A stretch of 15,083 nucleotides of DNA from Spirosoma fluviale (GTDB lineage Bacteria; Bacteroidota; Bacteroidia; Cytophagales; Spirosomataceae): NCBI GenBank assembly GCA_945860325.1, contig CAMARL010000025.1:1-15083 (forward strand). The letters run 5' to 3'. Shown one piece after another: positions 1 to 7,437 of this stretch (within the stretch, counting starts at the first letter, position 1; each line of letters starts with the position of its first letter). Made by a program: the position numbers and the translations under genes. The notes under the pieces were generated by a model. That model searched no databases. It was not told the DNA's origin and saw only the letters and a list, made by a program, of their open reading frames with translations.

Positions 1-2232
1 GATGGCAAAAAGACCATGTCTCGTCATTATCAGTTTGAGTCAATTTTGTCTAATACGGGAGCTAACGCAGATTATCGTTCAAGCTACAAACCATCGCAAG
101 AAGGTTTAGTTGCCCTTTCCTTGTATAATGCAGTTGCCAAATTATCAGGAGCAGCTATACTTTCAGGTGCCAGCATTAATGTAGATCACTTAGAAAAAGC
201 AGCCACAGATCTTGTTGCTTCAAAAGGTGCATCGATTATCGTATCTGGATCAAATGACCCAGAAGTACAAAAGATTATTGCCGCGACTAATAGTTTAGTT
301 GGCGCCTACGGAACCACCATCAACACTGGCTTAGCTGTTCATTACCGTCAGGGAAATGATATGGCAATGGCTAATTTCATTAAGGAATCTTCAGCGGGAA
401 GTATTGCTGCCGTAATTTTCTACAATGCAAATCCAGTTTATAACCATCCAATGGGAGCAGCGCTTGCAGCTGCTCTACCTAAAATAGGATTAAGTTTAGC
501 AACGAATGATCGGGCAGATGAAACCGCATCTTTATGTCAGTTCATTGCTCCAGATTCTCATTATTTAGAATCATGGAATGATGCTGAACCTAAAGCTGGT
601 TTTTATTCATTAAGCCAGCCGACGATTTCGACGATTTTCAAAACGCGTCAAGCGCAATCAAGTTTCTTGGCTTGGGCTGGCTTATCGTCTGATTTTGCTG
701 CTTACCTAGAAAGCAATTGGGAGAAAAATATTTTAAAAGGTGGTGCCGTAGCGTGGAAAAATGCCTTGCACGATGGCGTTTTTGAGCCTAATGCAGTTAA
801 TATATCTGCAGCGTCTCCTTCGGTAGATGTAGCCGCTTCAGCAGCTGCGATCAACAAATCTTATACCGCAACTTCTACAAATTTAGAAATAGCTGTATAT
901 GAAAAAGTAGGTTTAGGTACAGGTTCTCAGGCAAATAACCCTTGGTTGCAAGAATTCCCTGAGCCCGTTTCGAAGGCTTGTTGGGATAATTACGCTGCCA
1001 TTTCACAACCTACAGCAACTAAATTAAAATTAACGCAAGGCGATTTAGTTGAGGTAAGTGCCAAAGGATATAAAGTAACCCTTCCCGTGTTAGTCCAACC
1101 AGGACAAGCTCAAGATACGATTGCGATCGCCATCGGATATGGACGTACTAAAGCTGGTAAATCAGCGGATGGAGTTGGAGTAAATGCTTACCCATTCATT
1201 TCTGAAATTAATGGAGCATGTGTAGGGATTAATATACAGGGTGTAACGATAACGCCAACCGGCGAGACAAAAGACATTGCGCAAACACAAACTCACCATA
1301 CCGTGATGGCACGCCAAGCGGTTGTTCAGGAAACTGTTTTGGGAAGTTTTGTAAAGGATCCACTTTCGGGACGTTATAATCCACAAGTTTCAACGGCCGA
1401 AGGAAAGAAAGATGCAACCGATATTTCATTATGGAATGGCCACAAATACAATAACCATGCGTGGGGAATGGTCATCGACCTAAATACATGTACAGGTTGT
1501 TCTGCCTGTGTTATTTCATGTTCAGCTGAAAATAATGTGCCTGTTGTAGGTCGCCAAGAAGTAATTAATCGCCGCGAAATGCACTGGATGCGTATCGATA
1601 GATATTATTCTTCAGATGCAGACGTAGAAGATTTAAAAGGATTGGAAATAGCTTCTGACAATCCAGAGGTGGTATTCCAACCGATGTTATGTCAGCATTG
1701 CAATAATGCGCCTTGCGAAACGGTTTGTCCGGTGTTAGCGACGACGCACTCTTCAGAAGGATTAAATCAAATGACTTATAACCGTTGTATTGGAACTCGT
1801 TATTGTGCCAACAACTGTCCTTATAAAGTACGTCGATTCAATTGGTTCCGTTATTTCCAAACAGATGATTTTGATTTTCATTTTAATAATGATTTGGGAC
1901 GTATGGTCATCAACCCTGAGGTAACTGTTCGTTCACGTGGGGTGATGGAAAAATGCTCGATGTGTGTTCAAAGAATTCAAGCAGGTAAATTAGAAGCTAA
2001 AAAAGAGAAGAGAAGGCCAATCGACGGAGAAATCCAAATGGCTTGTGCACAATCTTGTCCGACGAATGCCATTACTTTTGGTGATATGAACGATCCAAGC
2101 TCAGAAATTTCTAAGTTATTAGAAGTGGAAAAAGAAGGGCGTGCATACCATGTGATTGAAGAAATAAATGTAAAACCAAATGTTTCTTATTTAATGAAAG
2201 TTCGCAATAAGGACTCTAAAAAAGAAGCTTAA
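1..2232 (+). CDS. actB: Alternative complex III iron-sulfur subunit ActB (5' partial)
   Basis: Membrane-attached, periplasmic-side iron-sulfur subunit of the quinol:cytochrome c oxidoreductase alternative complex III (ACIII). It relays electrons from quinol to the c-type hemes. The frame is open from base 1, so the ATG at 16 is internal and the true start lies upstream; full-length ActB proteins are around 1000 residues. Counting from that ATG, residues 1 to about 430 look like the cofactor-less molybdopterin-oxidoreductase-like domain. Residues about 480-700 are a ferredoxin-like domain with four cysteine groups: C492/C495/C498/C502, C559/C562/C567/C571, C591/C597/C601 and C647/C650/C677/C681. 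The third group reads CIGTRYC, with Thr594 where a fourth cysteine would sit. This fits three [4Fe-4S] and one [3Fe-4S] cluster, as known for the family. actC follows after 30 bp. PsrB/NrfC-type subunits share the ferredoxin fold, but the fused N-terminal domain and the neighbours point to ActB. Confidence 0.95.
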   Translation, partial: DGKKTMSRHYQFESILSNTGANADYRSSYKPSQEGLVALSLYNAVAKLSGAAILSGASINVDHLEKAATDLVASKGASIIVSGSNDPEVQKIIAATNSLVGAYGTTINTGLAVHYRQGNDMAMANFIKESSAGSIAAVIFYNANPVYNHPMGAALAAALPKIGLSLATNDRADETASLCQFIAPDSHYLESWNDAEPKAGFYSLSQPTISTIFKTRQAQSSFLAWAGLSSDFAAYLESNWEKNILKGGAVAWKNALHDGVFEPNAVNISAASPSVDVAASAAAINKSYTATSTNLEIAVYEKVGLGTGSQANNPWLQEFPEPVSKACWDNYAAISQPTATKLKLTQGDLVEVSAKGYKVTLPVLVQPGQAQDTIAIAIGYGRTKAGKSADGVGVNAYPFISEINGACVGINIQGVTITPTGETKDIAQTQTHHTVMARQAVVQETVLGSFVKDPLSGRYNPQVSTAEGKKDATDISLWNGHKYNNHAWGMVIDLNTCTGCSACVISCSAENNVPVVGRQEVINRREMHWMRIDRYYSSDADVEDLKGLEIASDNPEVVFQPMLCQHCNNAPCETVCPVLATTHSSEGLNQMTYNRCIGTRYCANNCPYKVRRFNWFRYFQTDDFDFHFNNDLGRMVINPEVTVRSRGVMEKCSMCVQRIQAGKLEAKKEKRRPIDGEIQMACAQSCPTNAITFGDMNDPSSEISKLLEVEKEGRAYHVIEEINVKPNVSYLMKVRNKDSKKEA

Positions 2233-2262
2233 TCGTTCAATAAAATAAAAATTAACTAATAT

Positions 2263-3663
2263 ATGTCGCACGTTGTATCACCTATAAGAGAGAAACTAGT
2301 TACTGGTGGAAAATCTTATCACGATGTTACCCACGATATCTGCAAACAAGTAGAAGGGGAACCCACAAAAGAATGGAAATGGGCCTTTGGTATCTCATGT
2401 GTTGTTTTCGCTTACGGAGCATACTGTCTATTTTATACTTGGTGGCAAGGAATCGGAGTATGGGGTTTAAATAAAACCGTAGGTTGGGCTTGGGATATTA
2501 CAAACTTTGTTTGGTGGGTTGGTATTGGTCACGCGGGGACATTGATTTCAGCGGTGTTATTATTGTTCCGTCAAAAATGGAGAACCTCGATCAACCGCTC
2601 AGCGGAGGCGATGACTATTTTTGCCGTTTTATGTGCGGCTTCCTTTATTTTGGCACACATGGGTCGTCCATGGTTAGCTCATTGGGCATTGCCATTACCT
2701 AATACGTATGGTTCATTATGGGTCAACTTTAACTCTCCGCTAGTTTGGGACGTTTTCGCAATTTCAACGTATTTATCTGTATCCTTATTGTTTTGGTACA
2801 TGGGTTTAGTGCCGGATTTGGCTACTATCCGCGATCGTGCGACAACAAAAGCGAGTAAATTTTGGTACGGCTTTTTTAGTTTAGGTTGGACTGGTTCAGC
2901 AAAAACTTGGGCTCGTTATGAGTACATGTCATTGATTTTAGCGGGTATATCCACCCCATTAGTACTTTCGGTTCACACCATTGTATCCATGGACTTTGCC
3001 ACATCCGTTATTCCGGGTTGGCATACCACGATCTTCCCTCCTTACTTTGTGGCGGGCGCGATCTTCTCTGGATTTGCGATGGTACAAACTTTGTTGTTAA
3101 TTACCCGAGTAGTATTCCATTTAGAAGATTATATCACGATTGAGCATATTGAAATGATGAACATTGTCATCACGATTACGGGTTCGATTGTAGGTATCGC
3201 CTATCTGACTGAGTTTTTCATGGCCTGGTATTCAGGAGTTGAATATGAAAGTTATGCATTTATCAACCGTGCCACCGGTCCTTATTGGTGGGCTTATTGG
3301 ATGATGATGACTTGTAATGTAATCTCACCACAGTTGTTCTGGGCAAAAAGCATCCGTACTAATTTACTAGTTAGTTTCTTTTTATCTATCGTCGTAAATG
3401 TGGGGATGTGGTTTGAGCGTTTTGTGATTATTGTTACTTCGCTACACCGTGATTATATCCCATCTTCATGGGCTATGTTCTCGCCGACTATGTACGACAT
3501 CGGTGACTATATATTCTCGTTTGGATTGTTTTTTACCCTATTCTTTTTGTTTGCCAAATTCTTGCCTGTTGTTAACATGGCGGAAGTAAAAGCCGTGATG
3601 AAAGGGGTGTCTACAAACTATCCTGCGAAAAAAGCGAAAGCTTCTATAAAGACAGATGAATAA
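2263..3663 (+). CDS. actC: Alternative complex III quinol-binding membrane subunit ActC (NrfD/PsrC family)
   Basis: Integral membrane subunit that carries a quinol-oxidation site in ACIII and belongs to the NrfD/PsrC family. The 466-residue length is usual for ActC. It has a short hydrophilic N-terminus (about 40 residues), roughly ten hydrophobic helices, and a Lys-rich tail ending KKAKASIKTDE. Family-like signatures visible are VGIGHAGTLISAVLLLFRQ in the second helix region, the segment LSVHTIVSMDFATS, and GWHTTIFPPYFVAGAIFSG further on. The conserved His, Asp and Arg residues in such segments line the quinol pocket in this family; which ones do so here is inferred. The ATG at 2263 follows an A/T-rich leader without a Shine-Dalgarno sequence. 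The gene lies between actB (30 bp gap) and actD (23 bp gap), which separates it from the paralogous actF further on. Confidence 0.95.
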   Translation: MSHVVSPIREKLVTGGKSYHDVTHDICKQVEGEPTKEWKWAFGISCVVFAYGAYCLFYTWWQGIGVWGLNKTVGWAWDITNFVWWVGIGHAGTLISAVLLLFRQKWRTSINRSAEAMTIFAVLCAASFILAHMGRPWLAHWALPLPNTYGSLWVNFNSPLVWDVFAISTYLSVSLLFWYMGLVPDLATIRDRATTKASKFWYGFFSLGWTGSAKTWARYEYMSLILAGISTPLVLSVHTIVSMDFATSVIPGWHTTIFPPYFVAGAIFSGFAMVQTLLLITRVVFHLEDYITIEHIEMMNIVITITGSIVGIAYLTEFFMAWYSGVEYESYAFINRATGPYWWAYWMMMTCNVISPQLFWAKSIRTNLLVSFFLSIVVNVGMWFERFVIIVTSLHRDYIPSSWAMFSPTMYDIGDYIFSFGLFFTLFFLFAKFLPVVNMAEVKAVMKGVSTNYPAKKAKASIKTDE

Positions 3664-3686
3664 TTGAAATAGGAAATATTAAGACT

Positions 3687-4205
3687 ATGAGTTCGACTAA
3701 TAATTACATTCTGGGAGTATATGATGATGAGGATGAGGTTTTACATGCCGTAAGCGAAGTAAAATCAAAAGGTATCAAAATTGAAGAAGTGTATACCCCA
3801 TTCCCAATTCACGGGCTTGATACAGCATTAGGCCATCCCCGCACGCGTTTACCTATTGCAGCTTTTATGTTTGGTTGCTTGGGATTAGTTTGTGCACAAG
3901 CATTAATTAATTATACAATGGTTTTTGATTGGCCTATGATCATTGGTGGTAAAGATTTCTTTGCATTACCCGATTGGATTCCAATTACATTTGAGGGAAC
4001 TGTTTTATTTACCGCTTTTGGTTTAGTGACTACATTCTGTATTTCAAATGACTTATATCCAGGCAAGAAACCTGAAATTTTAGATATTAGAATTACAGAT
4101 GACCGTTTTGTGATGGCCATCAATGTAGACAAAAACAAAAAGAGTGCAGCAGATATTAAGAAAGCCTTGAAGGATTCTGGAGCTGTAGAAGTAAATGTTA
4201 AATAA
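3687..4205 (+). CDS. actD: Alternative complex III subunit ActD (DUF3341)
   Basis: Small membrane subunit of ACIII, family DUF3341. The 172 residues match the usual size. An N-terminal soluble part (residues about 1-54) starts with YILGVYDDEDEVLHAV, a pattern typical of the family. Two transmembrane segments follow at about 55-77 and 96-119, then a C-terminal soluble domain (about 125-172) with a beta-alpha-beta look, ending in GAVEVNVK. In characterised ACIII complexes ActD packs beside ActC and has no redox cofactor; no cysteine or heme motif is seen here, in agreement. It lies 23 bp after actC. The actE start chosen here is 37 bp downstream of the stop. Confidence 0.93.
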   Translation: MSSTNNYILGVYDDEDEVLHAVSEVKSKGIKIEEVYTPFPIHGLDTALGHPRTRLPIAAFMFGCLGLVCAQALINYTMVFDWPMIIGGKDFFALPDWIPITFEGTVLFTAFGLVTTFCISNDLYPGKKPEILDIRITDDRFVMAINVDKNKKSAADIKKALKDSGAVEVNVK

Positions 4206-4242
4206 TTTAATACGAACATTGTTCAAGAAGAAGTATAAAAAT

Positions 4243-4851
4243 ATGTTGAACCCAAGCAAATCAATTATTTTACTAGCAGGAATGGTCCTTGGATTATTAT
4301 CATGTGGCAAAGACTACAATGATACTGGAACTGAATTCGCTCCTAATATGTATAATTCTGTAGGCTACGAGCCTATGACCCAATTACAAGGTGATACCAA
4401 CAAAATCAATCCATTAGGAATGAATATGCGTTTACCAGTAGCGGGAACTGTTTCAAGAAAAATGTATTCAGGCGTTGACAGTTTGAAGAAGTCATTTTTA
4501 TCTCAGGAATTGGTTTCAAAAACAATTCCTAATGATAGCATTTCTTATTCAGAAGCTTTATTAAATAACCCATTAGTGGCTACCCCTGAAAACATCGAAG
4601 CAGGTAAATTACAATATGAGCGTTTTTGCCAGCATTGCCATGGGGAAACAGGAAAAGGAGATGGGCCTGTTGCAAAAGCATATAAGGGTGTACCTGTTTA
4701 CTCCAGTGACGCATTAAAAACGGTTAATGATGGACATATTTACCATACGATTACCCATGGAAAAGGACGTATGTGGCCACATGGATCACAAATTTCATCT
4801 CAAAACAGATGGAAAATTGTGCTTTATGTACACGAATTGCAAAAACAATAA
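4243..4851 (+). CDS. actE: Alternative complex III monoheme cytochrome c lipoprotein ActE
   Basis: Periplasmic monoheme cytochrome c subunit of ACIII, anchored by a lipid. I chose the ATG at 4243 (202 residues). It begins MLNPSKSIILLAGMVLGLLSC, a compact signal peptide with the lipobox LLSC and lipidated Cys21. The upstream in-frame ATG at 4195 would add 16 basic residues and overlap actD, and looks wrong. The heme site is CQHCH (C129, C132, H133, counted from 4243), followed by GETGKGDGP as in many class I cytochromes. Met177 in GKGRMWPHG is the likely distal axial ligand. Residues about 22-110 are a family-style N-terminal extension that probably wraps against other subunits. The protein could instead be read as a generic cytochrome c, but its place between actD and actF settles the name. 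Confidence 0.93.
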   Translation: MLNPSKSIILLAGMVLGLLSCGKDYNDTGTEFAPNMYNSVGYEPMTQLQGDTNKINPLGMNMRLPVAGTVSRKMYSGVDSLKKSFLSQELVSKTIPNDSISYSEALLNNPLVATPENIEAGKLQYERFCQHCHGETGKGDGPVAKAYKGVPVYSSDALKTVNDGHIYHTITHGKGRMWPHGSQISSQNRWKIVLYVHELQKQ

Positions 4852-4885
4852 GAACTCATTCATTTAAATTAAAATAGAGAACAAA

Positions 4886-6301
4886 ATGGCGGGACATTCA
4901 CATTTTTCCCCAGCAAACGTAGAAGAGCATTTTGAATTCAGCTCGGAAGGAAAGAAAAGAATCATTTATGGTTTCATTGCAGGAATAGTAGCTTTAATAA
5001 TCGGTATTTACTTACTTTCAAAAGGCGAGTCAGGAGGACATGAAGTAGCTGCTGCCGGGCACGAGGCTGCAAATGCTGGACACGAAGCCGCAAATGCGGG
5101 CCATGAGGCAGTTGCTGCTGGGCATGAGGCTGCAGGCCATGAGGCAGTTGGACATTTATCGGGAGGAGCCGCTTCTCACCAACCTGCTGCCGAGGAGCAT
5201 TACGATTGGACTAATCGTATCTGGGCAAACGTTTGGTTGAACGCAGTCTTTTTTACTGGTATTTCTGTCATAGGCATGTTCTTTGTTTCTTTGCAATACT
5301 TAGCTAAGGCTGGTTGGTCTTCTGTTTTAAAGCGTGTACCTGAAGCATTTCCAAAATTCTTATACGTTACACTACCTATTTTACTGGCTGTATTTTTCTT
5401 CAAAGGCGACGTAATCTTCCATTGGATGCACCACGGAGTTACTGAAGTGGGCAGTGAAAACTATGATAAAATTATTGCTGGCAAATCAGGCTATTTAAAT
5501 AAAACATTTTTTATCGCGCGTCTAATCGGTTTTGGAGCTATTTGGTTGATCCTTTGGAACATGTTACGTAAAAAATCGTTAGAAGAAGATTTAGTTGGCG
5601 GCACTGAAATATTCACCAAATTAGTTCGTATTGGAGTTGCCTTCATCGTCATCTTTGGCTTGTCAAGCTCTATGTTTGCTTGGGATTGGGTGATGTCGAT
5701 TGACACCCACTGGTTCTCCACGATGTTCGGTTGGTACATGTTTTCTTCATGGCATGTAACGGGCTTGGCCATCATCACCTTAACCGTTTTATTATTAAAA
5801 GACAAAGGATATATGTCTTATGTAAATGAAAATCATTTGCATGATATGGGTAAATTTATGTTTGCGTTCTCTATCTTTTGGTCTTACGTATGGTTCTCAC
5901 AATTTTTATTGATTTACTACGCGAATTTCCCTGAAGAGACTATTTATTTCTTAGAAAGATGGGAAGGACACAATAAAATTTATAAAACTTCAGAAATTTT
6001 AAACATTTTATTTAACTTTTTATTCCCTTTCTTAGTTTTAATGACTAGAGATGCAAAACGTACGCGAATCTTCTTAAAGATTGCCTGTTTCTTTATCATT
6101 AGTGGACATTATATTGATTTTTATCAAATGATTATGCCAGGAGTAGTAGGGCCTCATGGAGGATATGGTTTAGTGGAATTTGGAATGTTAACTGCATTTT
6201 CATGTGCCTTTATTTATGTTATTTCGGATGAATTAACCAAGGCAAGTTTGGTGGCTAAAAATCACCCATTCTTAGTAGAAGCATTGCATCACGATATTTA
6301 A
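4886..6301 (+). CDS. actF: Alternative complex III membrane subunit ActF (NrfD-like)
   Basis: Second NrfD/PsrC-like integral membrane subunit of ACIII, paralogous to ActC; in known structures it helps form the membrane core. It has 471 residues. A hydrophilic start (1-26) precedes a first helix at about 27-45. An unusual His/Ala-rich repeat tract follows at residues 51-90 (units of GHEAANA type), then many hydrophobic helices from about 115 to 455. The stretch SMFAWDWVMSIDTHWFSTMF near the middle is characteristic of ActF as I know it, as is the closing part with histidines in SGHYIDFYQM. The gene starts 34 bp after actE. coxB begins 24 bp downstream, so electron donor and oxidase genes are likely co-transcribed. 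The repeat tract is the only odd part. Confidence 0.92.
   Translation: MAGHSHFSPANVEEHFEFSSEGKKRIIYGFIAGIVALIIGIYLLSKGESGGHEVAAAGHEAANAGHEAANAGHEAVAAGHEAAGHEAVGHLSGGAASHQPAAEEHYDWTNRIWANVWLNAVFFTGISVIGMFFVSLQYLAKAGWSSVLKRVPEAFPKFLYVTLPILLAVFFFKGDVIFHWMHHGVTEVGSENYDKIIAGKSGYLNKTFFIARLIGFGAIWLILWNMLRKKSLEEDLVGGTEIFTKLVRIGVAFIVIFGLSSSMFAWDWVMSIDTHWFSTMFGWYMFSSWHVTGLAIITLTVLLLKDKGYMSYVNENHLHDMGKFMFAFSIFWSYVWFSQFLLIYYANFPEETIYFLERWEGHNKIYKTSEILNILFNFLFPFLVLMTRDAKRTRIFLKIACFFIISGHYIDFYQMIMPGVVGPHGGYGLVEFGMLTAFSCAFIYVISDELTKASLVAKNHPFLVEALHHDI
5036..5155 (+). repeat. GHEA repeat tract inside actF
   Basis: In-frame repeats encode residues 51-90 of ActF as seven-residue units GHEVAAA, GHEAANA, GHEAANA and GHEAVAA, followed by shorter GHEAA, GHEAV and GH units. 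At DNA level the copies differ at synonymous sites (cac/cat, gag/gaa, gct/gca/gcc). However, one 16-bp string, GGCCATGAGGCAGTTG, occurs exactly twice, at 5099-5114 and 5135-5150. The tract sits between the first and second membrane segments, so it forms a loop. Its function is not known to me; metal binding by the regularly spaced His/Glu pairs, or a simple flexible linker, are both possible. Confidence 0.85.
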
Positions 6302-6325
6302 TTTTAAGATTTAAATTTATCATTT

Positions 6326-7405
6326 ATGAATTACTTAATAGGTCTTTTAGCCATAGTATTCTTCTTCTTAGCTGTTTCAGTGATCACTAAGAGTGTAAAA
6401 TTAAACAATAAGTTAAGTGGTACAGAGAATGAAGATTCTACTGTTGACAACTTCAACAATGCCAACGGGATAGGAATGCTCATATTCTGGCTATTGTTTG
6501 TTATCCTAGGATCATGGTCATTTCTACATTCAAAACCGGATTTCTTACCTGTAGCCGCTTCAGAGCACGGAGTTAGGACGGATAGCATGTTTTGGACATC
6601 CATGGCCGTTGTCACATTTGCTTTCTTTATTAGTAATACCTTGTTGTTTTATTTCGCTTTTAAATACCGTTTTAATAAAAACAGGAAGGCGACATTTTAT
6701 CCGGTCAACCATAAATTGGAGTTGATCTGGACCATAGTTCCTGCAATTGTCATGGCCATTTTGGTGTTTACGGGTTGGAGAACCTGGAGAGATATTACCT
6801 CTCAAGCACCAAGTAACTCGGCTGTGATTGAGTTAACGGGTCATCAATTTGGTTGGTATGTACGATATGCCGGAGCGGATGATGGCCAATTAGGTAATGT
6901 GAATTATAAGTTAATTGACGAGACAAATAGTTTAGGAATTGATTTCACGGATAAAAGTTCATTTGACGATTTTACGGCCACTGAATTACACTTGCCAAAA
7001 GGGCAACCCGTTCTTTTAAAAATTAGAGCACAAGACGTTTTGCATTCTGTTTATTTGCCATTCCATCGCGTGAAAATGGACGCGGTACCGGGTATGCCAA
7101 CAAAATTTTGGTTTATCCCAACGATATCAACGGATGAAATGCGTGCCAAATTAGGTAAGCCCGATTTTAACTTTAAGGTAAATTGTACAGAGGTTTGTGG
7201 ACGTGGGCATTTTGGTATGTCAATAACCGTGTTTGTTGACGAGCCAGAGGATTATAAAAAATGGGTGGCCGAACAAAAGCCATTCTTAGCTACCAACCCA
7301 AGTTATTTAGACAAAGTACCGGCTAATTTAAAGGCAAAAGCCGGTAAATATATTCCAACGGAGCCTATCGCTACAGATAGTACAGAAGCAGTTAGTGTTA
7401 ATTAA
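6326..7405 (+). CDS. coxB: Cytochrome c oxidase subunit II (CuA subunit)
   Basis: Subunit II of an aa3-type cytochrome c oxidase; it accepts electrons at the binuclear CuA centre and passes them to heme a in CoxA. All CuA ligands are visible: H240 (in DVLHS), C287, E289, C291, H295 and M298 (in CTEVCGRGHFGM). The protein has 359 residues. The helix pair usual for subunit II is at about 88-112 and 131-153, the second in the typical context NHKLELIWTIVPA. Two further hydrophobic segments precede it at about 2-20 and 49-66, so the N-terminus is extended. There is no C-terminal CxxCH, so this is not a caa3-type subunit II; electrons must come from ACIII hemes or a separate cytochrome c. The gene starts 24 bp after actF and ends 32 bp before coxA. 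Confidence 0.96.
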   Translation: MNYLIGLLAIVFFFLAVSVITKSVKLNNKLSGTENEDSTVDNFNNANGIGMLIFWLLFVILGSWSFLHSKPDFLPVAASEHGVRTDSMFWTSMAVVTFAFFISNTLLFYFAFKYRFNKNRKATFYPVNHKLELIWTIVPAIVMAILVFTGWRTWRDITSQAPSNSAVIELTGHQFGWYVRYAGADDGQLGNVNYKLIDETNSLGIDFTDKSSFDDFTATELHLPKGQPVLLKIRAQDVLHSVYLPFHRVKMDAVPGMPTKFWFIPTISTDEMRAKLGKPDFNFKVNCTEVCGRGHFGMSITVFVDEPEDYKKWVAEQKPFLATNPSYLDKVPANLKAKAGKYIPTEPIATDSTEAVSVN

Positions 7406-7437
7406 TTAGATATAGAAATAAGAAAACAATACATAAT

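Noticed and set aside
4195..4242. Upstream ATG for actE giving a 218-residue protein that overlaps actD
   Set aside because: The added residues are basic and precede a complete lipoprotein signal peptide that starts at the ATG at 4243; the extension would spoil the signal peptide's form.
3911..4310. Overlapping minus-strand open frames across actD/actE
   Set aside because: They lie antisense to well-supported genes, have no recognisable domain and look like frame shadows.
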